Source of the DNA: Paraspadella gotoi
Taxonomy: Eukaryota > Chaetognatha
Reading direction: 5' to 3'
DNA length: 64,000 nt
Assembly: GCA_051294375.1 (NCBI GenBank)
Contig: CM119265.1
Location: 14,334,414 to 14,398,413, forward strand
Part shown: piece by piece, positions 50,401-61,055 of the stretch
Layout of the letters: each line of letters begins with the position of its first letter
Position numbering within the stretch: the first letter of the stretch is position 1
The notes under the pieces: model-generated
Database searches by the model: none
Told to the model about the DNA's origin: nothing
The model's input: only the letters and a program-made list of their open reading frames with translations
Position numbers and translations under genes: made by a program

Positions 50401-53400
50401 CCTCAGCCTAACATTTTCAACCCTCGTACGATATGATATTTATATTCGCTTCAGTCTTCAGCTGCATCAGCATGATCGCTCGAGCGTTGAAGTCGGAAAT
50501 CGCTTCTGATATGAAGGATCTTATCGATCCCATGCTTGCCACCGGTTTGAGTCCAGCCCTCACATCCGCACTCCGTCAACTAGCGGACGAGGTCCCCTCC
50601 GTCGCGAAGGATATTCAAGTATGCAACAAGCGATTTCGCTGGTTTTAGCACATTTTAGCATCGAAGGAAAAACGATGTTAGAATGAGAATTGAAAAGTAA
50701 AATTGATACTTCAGGACGGTCTCTTGAAGATGCTTTCACTACTTTTGATGAACCGTCCGTTGCTTCATCCTGGAGCTCCGAAGCATCACCAGGCCTTGGC
50801 TTTGCCTCCTTCAAGTTCATCATCGAATCTTCAAGACGACGTCGACGTCGGGGGACTCGTCCTTGCTCTCCGAACCCTAGGAAACTTCGACTTCGAGGGT
50901 CATTCTCTCACGCAGTTCGTCCGTCACTGCGCTGAGAAATTCTTAGCCTCAGAATTCAAGGAAGTCAGGCTCGAAGCCGTCAAGACCTGCTCAAGGCTGC
51001 TTACTCCGCTTATGCAGGTCTGGCCCTTCGTATTTTTACCTGAGCAGTGTGCATTGTCAAAGATATATTGCAAAGGGTTTAATTGTCGTTGTCTGGGTCT
51101 GATTTAAATACTTTTCTAGCTATGTTTCTTCTCTTTTTCTCTCTCTCTCTCTCTCGAATCGACGACTTTCGACGGTTTTCCCTAAGGTGGCTACCGGTAA
51201 ATCGCGCCTCCACCCCGGAGTCTTCAGTTCCGCCGCGATGCAAACTGTCTCGGAAGTTCTCAACAAACTCCTCGTGGTCGGAATCACTGATTTGGACGCA
51301 GACGTCCGCTTCGCTGTTCTCGATTCTTTCGACGAACAGTTTGATCCACATCTCGCACAAGCCGAAAACCTCGCTGCGCTGTTTGTCAGCCTTCAGGTTG
51401 TAAAGTTATTAGATTTTTTTTAGCTCGCCAGACGGAGATGTTAATTCGTTTCTGCCTCTTTTGACCGTATTCGTCGTCGTTACGCTGTTTTAACATTGAA
51501 AATAGCTGAAGTGTATAAACCATAGGCAGCTGAAAATTTTTTTTTATCGCTTTTGCGCATAAGTGGCGTCGTCGGCGTTCAAAAATATAGATCGCCTTTT
51601 TATCGAGCCGGTTCAGGCTCGATATTGATTCAGGTCAGCTTCTTTGTGACGTCGTCGTCGTCGGCACGCTGTTTTTATATAAAAACTACTACGCTTTTAT
51701 AAGTTTGGCTGGGACTTACCGTTTTTTTTTAATAAAAATTATTATGAATTATGATTTACAACAGTTTTACAAAAAGTACAAAAATAGTAAGTTAAAAATT
51801 TAGATATGGCTTTAATCATGTCTTGAAATAGCTTTGATATTTTCTTAATACATTTGGATTTAATTATTTTTTGTTGGAATTTCTACTTCATTATGATTTA
51901 CTGCAATATGCAAATGAGATTATAGTACTCATTATAATATCCAAATTAGTATATAGAAATGCTTTAATCTAATTTACATATTGCAGTATATAATATTGAA
52001 GATGAAATTCAAAAAAAAAATTTTAAATCTATAATAAAAATGGAAATCAAAGGACCTTTTTAATGAGAAGCTATATCTTAATTTTAATACAAATAAAAAT
52101 AAAATTTTTACAAGCTATGATTGGAAAAAATTGTAACAATTTCTAATTGTAAACAATTGTAACATTATTTTCCTTTCTTTTATTTTTTTAAATTATATAT
52201 ATATTTTTTTTCTTATTTTTGTCAGTTTGTCTCTTTGTCTCTTTGTTTTAATTAGCGTCTTTTGTTTTTATTAGTCTCTTTCTGTTGATTGCGTGCTTAT
52301 ATATATATTATGTATATGTGTGTTATATATATATATTGATTGTAGTTTTATTTCTATTAATAGCATTGTGGTCCCTCTGCCCATTACTTTAATTAATTAC
52401 TTTAATTACTTTACTTTAATTACTTTACTATAATTATACACTAAGCATTACGCATTAAACCTTTTTATACTTCGACTTTTTTCGTTTTTTACTTTGCTTT
52501 GCTTTGTTTCATTTTATACTTGAATTTCAATACATAGTTGAATTTTCCAGTCTTTTACACTGTTACTATTAAAAAAAAAATCAACGTTCTTGAACGTTAT
52601 ATTTTATAGTTTCTAATGAATTAGTTCATAACATTTTATTCATGAGTCCATTTAAACGTTAGTGTCTGTTTTTACTTGCTTACTGTTTTTCTAGTTTTTT
52701 ACACTGACACTGTTTCTGATTTTGTCAATACTGTTTTTGGTATTAATTAAAAAAAATATATATTTTTGTCAGTTGCTGCCTCTTCTGAACCCTTTACAAA
52801 CGAGTTCAGGCTCTGCAGTGATTGTACAACTGCCTTCCAGCGGCTGTCCAGCTTTCTCTCTCTCTGTCTCTGTCTGTCTCTTTCTTTCTCTTTCTGTTTT
52901 TCTCTGTCTCTGTCTCTCTCCCTCTCTCTGTATGATCTCTTGCGTGATCGTTTTTTGAAAAAATTTGATTTTTTTCCTTTTAAAAACTTTTATTATCGCC
53001 ATTTATTCTGCGCTTTTCTCAATGCAAAATCCCAAATTTACATCCGAGATTTTCGTGGATTTATTCTCTTTCTTTCTCTCTCTCTTTCTTTATGGGTAGG
53101 AACATGTGTGATGAAGCTGGATATAAAGTTTCGACGGAATCGTGTGAGTGGATATGAGTTTAAATGGAAAAAACATAAGTCGCATTTACTAAAATCTTTT
53201 TACTTATTTTAACCAATAAATACTCTAATTAATAATAATTGTATGGATAGATTGAGTTCAAATTTTGTGTGTGGGTAGGAAAATGTGTGACGAAGCTTGA
53301 TATAAAGTTTCGGTACGAGTGGAAATGAGTTTAAATGAAATAAATATGAGTCACATTTACTTGACTCTTTTTACTTATTTTATTTGAGATGAAATTTTGT

Positions 53401-56400
53401 GAGCGAGAAGGAAAGTTTGTGAAGAAGCTAGATATAAAGTTTTGACGGAATTGTGCCAGTGGAAATGAGTTTAAATGGAAAAAATATTAGTCACATTTAT
53501 TTTATTTTAAGGACATCGATGATGATAAGCTGTATATAAATTTATAATTAATTATTAAATATTAAAATTAATTAATTAATTAATCGATTAATTAATTAAT
53601 TAATTTTCGTAGGCAGATCCGACATTGTTTGCTCAAACTTGTTTTTTTTTCCATCGAAGCTTCTTTTTCTTCTTCCATCATTTGGTTATCATCCCATCAA
53701 TAATTTGGTTATCATCTCATCAATCATTTGGTTATCATCGCATCAATCATTTGATTATCATCGCATCAATCCTTTGGTTATCGTCGCATCAATCTTTTGG
53801 TTATCATCGCATCAATCCTTTGGTTACCATCGCATCAATCCTTTGGTAATCATCGCTTCAATCCTTTGGTTATCATCGCATCAATAATCAATTACTATTA
53901 CATCAATCAATCAATTACTATTACATCAATCAATTATTATTACATCAATAATTTGTTATCGCCATCAATCATACTTTTTTTTTTATTAACTTTTTTTGGC
54001 GAAATCACTATACTTTAAGATTCTTTTTCCCCTTAATACAATGTACATATGTAACTTTTAGATCTTAACTTTGTTAGGACGAAATATTCGAAATCCGCGA
54101 ACTCGCTATTTGCACCATCGGTCGACTTTCGGCTATGAACCCCGCGTACGTGATGCCGTCCCTCAGGAGGACACTGATTCAAATCCTAACCGAACTAGAA
54201 CATTCCGGAGCAGCAAGGTTTGATTTCGTATTTCTTTCTGATATCCGACGAATTATAATCGATTTTATTCGAAAGTTACAAAAGTTGATTCAGTAAAAAT
54301 ATAATTTACAAAAATACTGTCTGAGCAAACAAAAACAGAGATTAAACAGAAAAGGTTGTATAATCTGATTGGTACTAACAGATACAAAGAGCAATCTGCT
54401 CGGATGCTGTGCCACTTGATCACCAACGCTCCTCGCCTTATACGCCCTTACACGGAACCGGTGCTTAGGGTCTTGGTGCCCAAATTAAAGGAGGCTCCAG
54501 AGGCAAGCCATCCGGTTGTTACCCTCGTAGTGCTGACCGCCGTAGGAGAACTCGCTTTCGTGGCGGGAACCGAGATGAGCAAGTGGATGAAAGAACTTTT
54601 GCCACTTATCCTTGATATGTTGTCCGAATCTTCCGGTGAGTGACTCACGGTTTTAAACGACTCTTGTGCTTCCTGATTTTCTAAGATTTTCTTCCTTATA
54701 GCTCCGCAAAAGCGAGAACTAGCTTTGTGGACATTGGGACAACTCGTTGAAAGTGCCGGATATGTGGTGGAACCTTACATCAAATACCCTAACCTTTTGG
54801 AAATACTTCTCAACTTTTTACGAACTGAACAGTCGCCGAGAATGCGAAGGCTGACCCTTCAGGTTATTGGATATTTAGGCGCTCTCGATCCTTATAGGCA
54901 CAAAATGCTGATGGGAGCGATTGAGGTAAGACAAAGGCTATTATTAGATCCATATCGTCACTCTAAAACCTATCTTTCTTCCTCAGAATTGCGACTCGGG
55001 CCCCATTATATCGATGGCGGACATTTCTAAAGGAACTTCGGGAGCCGCCCTTGACACATCGGCCACCGCGGCTGACAATTTGTCTTCGGCGGAGATGCTC
55101 GTTAGCAACAGCGGCTCCATGGAAGATTTTTTTCCGGCGGTGACCATCGCGGTCCTCATGCGAGTAATCCGTGATCCTGCGTTGCAACAGCATCACAACG
55201 CTGTCATACAGGCCATCGTTTTTATATTCAAATCGTTGGGTGTCAAGTGCGTTCCTCACGTTCAGCAGGTTCGTGTTTTAAAAGGAAAAAGGTTTTGAAA
55301 GTTTTGTGAATCAAACGAACATGTTTAGGTTATCCCCGCTGTTCTCGGCATCATCAGAACGGCGGAAAATCGGGAATTCTTATTTCAACAATTAGGTCAA
55401 CTCTCGGCGATCATTAAGCGGCATATTAAAGTAAAGAGAAACTTCTTTTCCTTCTTTCCCTTCTTGTAATTAAAAAAAAAACAAAATAATAAAATAATTT
55501 TTTTTTAATTTCCCAGCCTTATCTTGACGACATCTTCGCTCTCGTCAGGGAGTTTTGGTCGACAGCATCAACGATGCAAAGCACCATCTTAACGTTGATC
55601 GAACAAGTCGCCGTTGCTTTGGGCGGTGATTTTAAGATGTATCTGCCACAATTGATTCCTCACATCCTCAAGGTACTCGCGGTTTAGTTAACTTTTTACT
55701 TTAATTCAAACAATTAAAAAAGAAGAAGAAAAAAACAAACCAAAAACAGGTCTTAGCATTTGACAAATCGAGCGGCCGTAGAGTGACTCGTCAACTTCTG
55801 GAGACCCTCAAAAAGTTTGGGGCGAACCTGGAGGATTACCTCCACATTCTACTCCCTCCAATGGCGAAGCTTTTCGACGCCCCCGACGTTCCAATTCCTG
55901 TCAGGATTGCGGCCTTTGAAACCGTCGATGTTCTCACTGGTAAAAGTAATTAACTTATGGAATAATTTGCGACGATTATGTGACGATAATCCCCATAAAT
56001 AGCGTCGTCGTCGTTTATTTTATCCTAAGTTTGTAATGTATAAATAATATTAAATATTAGGTTTCTTGTATCAAATTTGATTTTTTGAGTATCAAAATTT
56101 GTCATGTGTCCAGATTTTTTCTATGCGATTTCGACAATCGTTATGCTTTTAAGATTTTTTTTTAATTTCAAGTTATCTTTTTTTAGATTATATCGACCTC
56201 ACAGAATTCGCCTCCAAAATTTTGCATCCGTTGGTTAGGGCCTTGGACAAGCATCCCGAGGTCTCAACCTGACACTGACTCTTTTAATAACTATCTCTTT
56301 TAAAAATTAAATCGCGTTTTCAGGTAGTACCAGCAGCCATGGATTGCCTTTGTGCCGTCGTCCACCAATTGGGCAAAAAGTACCAAATATTCATCCCGAT

Positions 56401-59400
56401 GGTCAATCGCGTTGTCCTCAAGCACAAGATTCAGCATCAGAGTTACGAGATTCTTGTTCGTCGAATCTATAAAGAACCCTTCATCCCTGAGGAAGAAGAA
56501 GAGCGGGGTGGCGGTGGAAGCGGCAGCGCGAATGGATCTGGTGGTAGCAACAGCAACGGCACTCGCGGATCCAGCGGCAGTTCTGCCCCTTCCGTCTCAT
56601 CGGACGAGACGTTGACTGCGCCAATCAAAAAGCTACCGGTGGCAGCCGCCGCTTTGGCGCGAACCTGGAAGGAGAACAAGCGCATCTCCAAGGACGACTG
56701 GCTAGAGTGGATGCGGCGTCTCACGATAGAAGTTCTACGATCTTCTCCTTCGCCCGCCTTGCGCGCAACTTGGGCGCTTGCTCAGAACCACCTCCCGTTG
56801 GCCAGGGATCTTTTTAACGCCGCTTTCGTTTCTTGTTGGACCGAGTTGAGCGAAGTGCACCAGGACGAACTCATTCAGAGTCTAGAAGAAGCGTTGACCA
56901 TAGCGGACTTGCCGGAAATCACGCAGGTGAGGGAATACTAACGATATTTGGTTTTTTAACGCATTAAATTTAAAACTAATTATTCTTTTTCAACAGAATT
57001 TGCTTAATCTGGCCGAATTTATGGAACATTGCGACAAAGGGCCTCTTCCTTTGGAAGCCCAAACACTGGGCGAATGCGCCATGCGCGTGCGGGCTCACGC
57101 CAAAGCGCTTCACTACAAAGAAGAGGAATTTCACAAAGCAGGGCCACCCTCGCAGGTTAGAAGAAAGAAAAGAAAAAAATTAATTTTGAATATTATAAAT
57201 TTATATTTGTGATAAATTTAACGACGGATTCCGAATATCATCGCATCAATGAATGACTATCATCGCATCAATGAATGACTTACATCGCATCAATGAATGA
57301 CTATCATCGCATCAATGAATGACTATCATCGCATCAATGAATGATTATCGTCGCATCCATCATTTGGTTATCATCGCATCCATCATTTGGTTATCATCGC
57401 ATCATTATTTGGTTATCATCGTATCAATAATCAATTACTATTGCATCAATCAATCAATTACTATTACATCAATTAATCAATTATATCAATAATTCATTAT
57501 CGCATCAATCATTCATTTTTTTTCGGATTTTTTCATTAATTTTCTTTGATAGTAACGTCTTGCGAGATCACTATATTTTTAAGATTTTTTTTCATATCTC
57601 TTTCCCTCCATAGAAATAAAAGCCTCATTCGATAAGTTAACAAACGTGAAAAATCAAAATTGTTTTTATAAGGTTATTTATTGAGATTTCCCCTTTATTT
57701 AAATCATGTACGTATTTGAACTGTGTTTAAATTGCGTTTAACAGGAAACTATGGCCGCCCTCATATCCATTAATAATAAACTGCAGCAACCGGAGGCCGC
57801 TCGTGGTGTGCTGGACTACGCGATTAAGAATCATCGGTGGGATGAAAAAGCTTGATGAAACAACAAACAAGTTGAACCATTCCCCTTTTTTTTAGAGCCG
57901 ACATCCGTGTGCAGGAAAGTTGGTATGAAAAACTTCAAGATTGGAGCGAAGCTTTGCGAGCCTACGAGAAAAAGCAAGAGACCAACAAGGAAGACATGGA
58001 ATTGACTTTAGGAAGAATGAGATGTCTTGAATCCTTAGGAGAATGGGGGCAGTTGTATGAGGTAATTGCTGAACAATGCGTAAACATTTATAAACATTCA
58101 TAGATATATAGAGTCGACAAAATTGTAATGATTTAGAATCTGGCGGTTTCGTCTGAAAATGCGTCAATTTCATTTCAGCTCACTTAATACTGTAAGATTT
58201 TTTCTTAAATGATACAAATGAATTTAGCTCCGCTTGTAAATTATTTTACGTAAGAAAAACATTAATAATTTTGCAGAATAACTGGTGGTTCATTTCAAAT
58301 GAGATTGACTTCAATCTCATTTACATATTTTAGCAGTTAAAATCATTTCGCATATATTTTGATACGGTTTTTATAAGAATTTTTTTACGATTAGCCTGTA
58401 GTCGGGCCACTTTACTAGATATATCACCAAAAAAATTTAAAAAAAAAAATATTTACAGAGGAGGATTTAGCTTGCCGTCCCATTTTTCTCTTTCTTCCTC
58501 CTCCTCCTGCCCCTCAGTATATTTTGTCTAGCGATTCATTCTCTAGTTTCTACTTTTCGCCAAATATATATCTCTATTTTTTCACGCCTTCAATAGCCCT
58601 CAAGATTTACTGCGAAAAATTTGATTATTTTCAAGTGTTCCGAATTACCCTGCACTCTCTTAAAATCGCATTCAAAATAATATTAAAAGTAACCTAAGAT
58701 GGAGTGTAATTTTTTAATTCCAGTTATTAACTTCGTCAACAGTTAAAAAAATTGTGAACCTCAGCTAATTCTTTAGTACTTTAGATAATTAAAAAAAAAC
58801 ACTTTCTCGTCTTCTACAAAATGCATAGTACCTAAAAGCATAGGAAATGCGGAATATAATGGGCAAATGTCAACAAGCTCAATTAATTTTTTTCAGCAAG
58901 TTTAGACCTGCTAGTAAAAAATGCTAATCGACTTTTTAAATATTTTTACGTTTTTAAATTGTTTGTTTAAATCCCTATTGAAATCAAAGCTGTAGATGCT
59001 AAACTGAACTTAAACAGATTCTTTAAAAAAAATTATTTATACTAGTATGTATTAATATTTTCTTACTTTGTAAAAATTTTTAATCCTTTCACTGAAGAAG
59101 ACTCGAATTTTGAATCTAAATATGTCCATTTATAAAATAAATTTTGCTGTTGCCGAATACAATAATAAAAATGTTGTTACTCTAAAAACGCAACGTCGCA
59201 CAAGTAAAAATAATTAAAAAACCTCAAATCAATTCTTTCATACGGTCCTATATAGTCCTGTGCAAAAACATTATGAAAATAAATCAAATTAAATTCTTTT
59301 AAAATAAAAAATATTATAAGTAAATAATATTTATGGAAAAAAGAACTTAGTATAAATTTGGTTAATCTATAGCTATCCGTTACTCAGCAATGATTTTTTA

Positions 59401-60908
59401 AAAGTAACTACTCAGTTACAAACACTGAGTATTCAAACAGAATGCCAGAGCAAAAGGAAAGTATTTTTAACCTCTTGTGTTTAATATGCTGTAGCTCTGG
59501 AATGATTAGACCGATTTTTTTTAAAGTTACATATGATTTCTTCTTCAAAAGTTTTTATTTCCCATTCACAATTTAAAAAAAAAATATAAATACAGTGCCG
59601 ATAAATTAAGGCTTAAAAGTATATTAAGTTTTTGGCAGATCTTTAAAAATAGCTTTTTGAAGGGAATCAAATAACAAATGTTTTTTAACCATTTATTTTT
59701 CGGTAGCTATAGCACTTGAATGCTTTTACCGATTTTCTTTTAACTTACACATAGATTTCCCATTTCAAAATCAATATTTATCATTTATAAATTTTTATAA
59801 TATGAGCGTAAAACGAGTGCAACTTAATATTTGGAGTGACTTTTTTTTTGCATAGAACAGTATAAGATAATTTTTTTCTGGTTTTGAAAAAATCTTACAG
59901 TATAGCTAATAAGGCGGGCCAAAATTGATCACTTTTTTACTAGTGAAGCACAATATAAAATTGAAGCATTTAAATATTTATCAATGCATAGTCAATAAAA
60001 AAAATTTTAAATGTATTTTTTCAGAACGGATTCAGATAGCCCATAAAAAGTTGTTTACATAAAGTATAATTTGTTTTACAATATTTTGATGATAAGCGAG
60101 TTAAGGAAAAAATCCTTAAAAATCATTATACTGAAAAGACAGTAATTATTGATATATGTTAATGATAGAACGGTTCAATATAAGCAGTCCCTGAGCTTCG
60201 GATCAGGCTGTAACACCATGTTACAGGCGGGTTAAGCGCCCCGTCCCTCTTAACTGCTAGGCGACCACCGGGCTAGAACCCCGGACCTTTGGGTTGGGAG
60301 GCGAATGACTTGCCTCCGGCACCAATGGCCGCTGATGAACAGTAGGTGGATTTTAGTCCACCATAATACCTTAATTTTTATAATTTTTGCTAATATTAAC
60401 CAATAAAATTTAAAAATCTTGTTAAATATTTTTTATTTTTTTCATGCTCTACTAGAATCCGTTTTTAAAAATTCTGAATTGGAAAAAAATTTGTTCATCA
60501 TTTATAGTAATACGATAAACCTTAAATGCTTCTATGTTATTTATATTACAGAACTTGTTCCTTGTTCCGCCTTACTAGCTAATTTATCAATCGACGCTTG
60601 ATTGGGCATTCTAAGATGCAATTGATTATTTCAAAAGGCTGAAATTAAAACTAATCCCCTGAAAATATTTTTTTTCTTAAAATTTTTTCTAAAAAATTAG
60701 TCCGTTAAGTAATTCCAACAATACGTAGTTCCAATATTATTTTACATTTTGTAACAAAGTAGTCATTTTTGTGAAACAGATTGCCAACGAAGCCTGGGAC
60801 AAAGTTGGAAACGTTCATCGCATTCAAATGGCAAAGATGTCAAGCTCTGCCGCCTGGGGTCTACAGCAATGGGACAAAATGGGAAAATTTGTTAACTATC
60901 TTCCTGAG
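38485..60908 (+). CDS. MTOR: mTOR kinase, 5' part (26 exons, 3' part outside or missing)
   Basis: Exons: 38485-38550, 38610-38711, 38777-38995, 39062-39154, 40091-40236, 40621-40762, 40856-41027, 41096-41384, 41457-41657, 50076-50301, 50455-50618, 50715-51017, 51187-51395, 54078-54217, 54382-54635, 54702-54925, 54987-55268, 55329-55430, 55517-55672, 55750-55939, 56187-56260, 56324-56925, 56997-57154, 57744-57836, 57896-58061, 60780-60908. Together 1,634 in-frame codons. Residue-level matches to animal mTOR run throughout the HEAT solenoid ([57 protein letters not shown]) into the FAT domain ([42 protein letters not shown]). It is the Ser/Thr kinase of TORC1/TORC2. Two insertions are unusual: a Ser-rich one in exon 8 and a Gly/Ser one in exon 22. 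Intron 4 has a GC donor. Intron 9 hosts a complete antisense gene. FRB, kinase and FATC are not in the window. Confidence 0.96.
39208..39385 (-). mobile_element. tRNA-derived SINE, copy 3 (diverged), mTOR intron 4
   Basis: Minus-strand A box TAGCTCAGAGGGG (39352-39364) and a B-box-like TTCCACCC are followed by the same body as the NUDT6 intron SINEs (plus-strand CACCTGTCACTGGCGCGGTTA, GGGGCTCAGTGACGCCACC). Confidence 0.65.
39407..40006. mobile_element. hAT-like non-autonomous element (TAAGGCGG ends), copy 1
   Basis: 600 bp beginning TAAGGCGGGCC and ending CCGCCTTA, flanked by perfect 8-bp duplications GTATGTAT (39399-39406 and 40007-40014). Such duplication length is diagnostic of hAT. The AT-rich interior belongs to the ATCATC-containing family. 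No transposase. Located in mTOR intron 4 directly after a SINE. Confidence 0.85.
40316..40520 (-). pseudogene. LINE reverse-transcriptase C-terminal remnant, copy B
   Basis: Minus strand reads [20 protein letters not shown] and [19 protein letters not shown], clearly homologous to the open stretch at 12291-12560. In mTOR intron 5, antisense. Confidence 0.6.
41842..42050. repeat. Direct/inverted repeat unit in mTOR intron 9
   Basis: GAATGATGCGATAATCCTTT followed by CTTTTTCGTTGTTTATTGA occurs twice in direct orientation (41843-41883 and 41977-42017). An AGAGAAAGCAAAGAATTTTG segment is inverted between the two sides. The centre has GGACATGTTTCGGCTTGTTT then CAAGCCTTCATCA, related to the core of the mariner-like MITE at 17094. 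Confidence 0.6.
42153..49808 (-). CDS. Coiled-coil protein, nested antisense in mTOR intron 9
   Basis: Fourteen minus-strand exons (49808-49458, 49383-49197, 48351-48201, 48064-47869, 47804-47719, 47643-47538, 47474-47315, 46454-46319, 46245-46157, 46000-45926, 45858-45653, 42679-42513, 42442-42340, 42272-42153) join in phase into 710 aa and end at TGA. The N-terminal 120 residues are basic and Ser/Arg-rich. Long heptad-like coiled coils follow ([57 protein letters not shown]). A C-terminal part has [15 protein letters not shown] and [14 protein letters not shown] do not recognise the family; the composition suggests a cytoskeletal or axonemal component, but this is inference. The end of exon 11 (GT donor at 45652) was chosen because it keeps frame with exon 12. 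Confidence 0.8.
42770..42870. repeat. Polypurine tract
   Basis: Plus strand is almost only A and G from about 42795 to 42868 (AAAGAAAGAAAAAGAAATAA, GGAAGGAAGGAGAGAGAG). Lies in the large intron 11 of the coiled-coil gene. Confidence 0.6.
42950..43045. repeat. ~85-bp dispersed repeat, diverged copy
   Basis: AAAAATTATCCATTTTTTTA, then CTATCTTGCCCCTGACTTTA and GGTGACTTAAGGCC match 44763-44870 and 18268-18344. Confidence 0.6.
43483..43712 (-). mobile_element. Hairpin-chain element, copy 5
   Basis: Perfect CAGA duplications (43479-43482 and 43713-43716). Full-length but point-mutated (CTTCGGATCAG became TGTTTAATCAG; the final hairpin lacks GGTTG). In mTOR intron 9. Confidence 0.85.
43925..44436. 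repeat. CTTTTAAGATTTTT-ended repeat, mTOR intron 9
   Basis: Starts near TCTCAGTTGCTGCCTCTTCT, has CT and ATTTATTT low-complexity inside, and ends TATGCGATTGTGACGATCCT, TATACTTTAAGATTTTTT. The end matches those at 28590 and 56160, while the middle differs. Confidence 0.6.
44497..44743 (+). mobile_element. Hairpin-chain element, copy 6
   Basis: Perfect CTAA duplications (44493-44496 and 44744-44747). Contains all hairpins, with GGAGGCAA/TTGCCTCC extended to 8 bp and a short TTCTGTCTG duplication near the end. Opposite orientation to copy 5, 785 bp away. Confidence 0.9.
44763..44850 (+). repeat. ~85-bp dispersed repeat copy
   Basis: AAATTGGTACAACCAATATA to CTTTGGACAGGCTTTG, nearly identical to 18268-18344 in MCM8 intron 10. 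Confidence 0.7.
45178..45612. repeat. Inverted repeat (~88-bp arms) next to exon 11 of the coiled-coil gene
   Basis: Left arm 45178-45265 (GACACAAACTCTTGTTGGAC, then TTTTTGTAAAAGCGTTTAAA) and right arm 45522-45612 (its near complement: AACGCTTTTACAAAAAGAAG, then AAAGTCCAACAAGAG). The loop is about 256 bp. Could be a MITE; the termini are not sharp. Confidence 0.65.
46880..47295. repeat. Minisatellite plus CTTTTAAGATTTTT-type end, mTOR intron 9
   Basis: About 20-22-bp units (TTCGTTATCATCGCATCAAT and variants) repeat from 46885 to 47190, followed by GGCGAGATCTCTAAACTTTT and AAGATTTTTA. Same organisation as 53675-54025 and 57235-57592. Confidence 0.7.
52760..52935. repeat. CT-rich microsatellite with TTGCTGCCTCTTCT lead
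   Basis: TTGTCAGTTGCTGCCTCTTC, then GAGTTCAGGCTCTG, then a CT/TCTG-rich stretch. The lead sequence matches 43930. In mTOR intron 13. Confidence 0.6.
53090..53648. repeat. Composite intronic repeat, copy C (mTOR intron 13)
   Basis: Three ~120-140-bp modules (about 53095-53190, 53235-53365 and 53390-53500), each with GATATAAAGTTT and GAGTTTAAATGGAAAAAA, then ATTAATTAATTA and the family end GGCAGATCCGACATTGTTTG, CTCAAACTTG. Confidence 0.75.
53675..54025. repeat. Minisatellite with CTTTAAGATT end, mTOR intron 13
   Basis: At least ten ~22-bp units of the type TTTGGTTATCATCGCATCAA, degenerating to ATTACTATTACATCAATCAA, then GGCGAAATCACTATACTTTA and AGATTC just before exon 14. Confidence 0.75.
55965..56165. 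repeat. Short CTTTTAAGATTTTT-ended repeat, mTOR intron 20
   Basis: GCGTCGTCGTCGTTTATTTT, TATCAAAATTTGTCATGTGT, then TATGCGATTTCGACAATCGT and TATGCTTTTAAGATTTTT. It ends about 20 bp before exon 21 and may supply its pyrimidine tract. Confidence 0.6.
57230..57592. repeat. Minisatellite with CTTTTAAGATTTTT-type end, mTOR intron 23
   Basis: Five near-perfect units of CATCGCATCAATGAATGACT, then TTTGGTTATCATCGCATC units and TATTACATCAAT units, ending GCGAGATCACTATATTTTTA and AGATTTTTT. Confidence 0.75.
59910..60574. mobile_element. hAT-like element (TAAGGCGG ends), copy 2, with nested insertion
   Basis: Starts TAAGGCGGGCC, ends CCGCCTTA. The flanking 8-mers ATAGCTAA (59902-59909) and CTAGCTAA (60575-60582) match at 7 of 8 positions. 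The hairpin-chain element copy 7 is inserted at 60132 inside it, so the original element is about 427 bp. Confidence 0.8.
60132..60365 (-). mobile_element. Hairpin-chain element, copy 7
   Basis: 234 bp with perfect ATAC duplications (60128-60131 and 60366-60369), inserted within a hAT-like element. Nearly identical to copy 1, including CTGTAACACCATGTTACAG. It is one of the best-preserved copies. Confidence 0.9.
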
Positions 60909-61055
60909 GTTCGTTAATGATTCGAGCCTTTATTTAAAATTTTTAATCACACTAAACAACAATGATTAATTTTTCTGGGAAAATAGCAGTATTCAATTGC
61001 ACAAATGTAAAACAGTTTACAACGTTTTTAAGCAAATTGAGAAGCAATTTAGAAT

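Larger units (their letters stand above)
58062..60779. other. mTOR intron 25 (2.7 kb)
   Basis: AT-rich, no nested exon seen. Its 3' third is a hAT-like element (59910-60574) interrupted by a hairpin-chain element. Confidence 0.7.
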
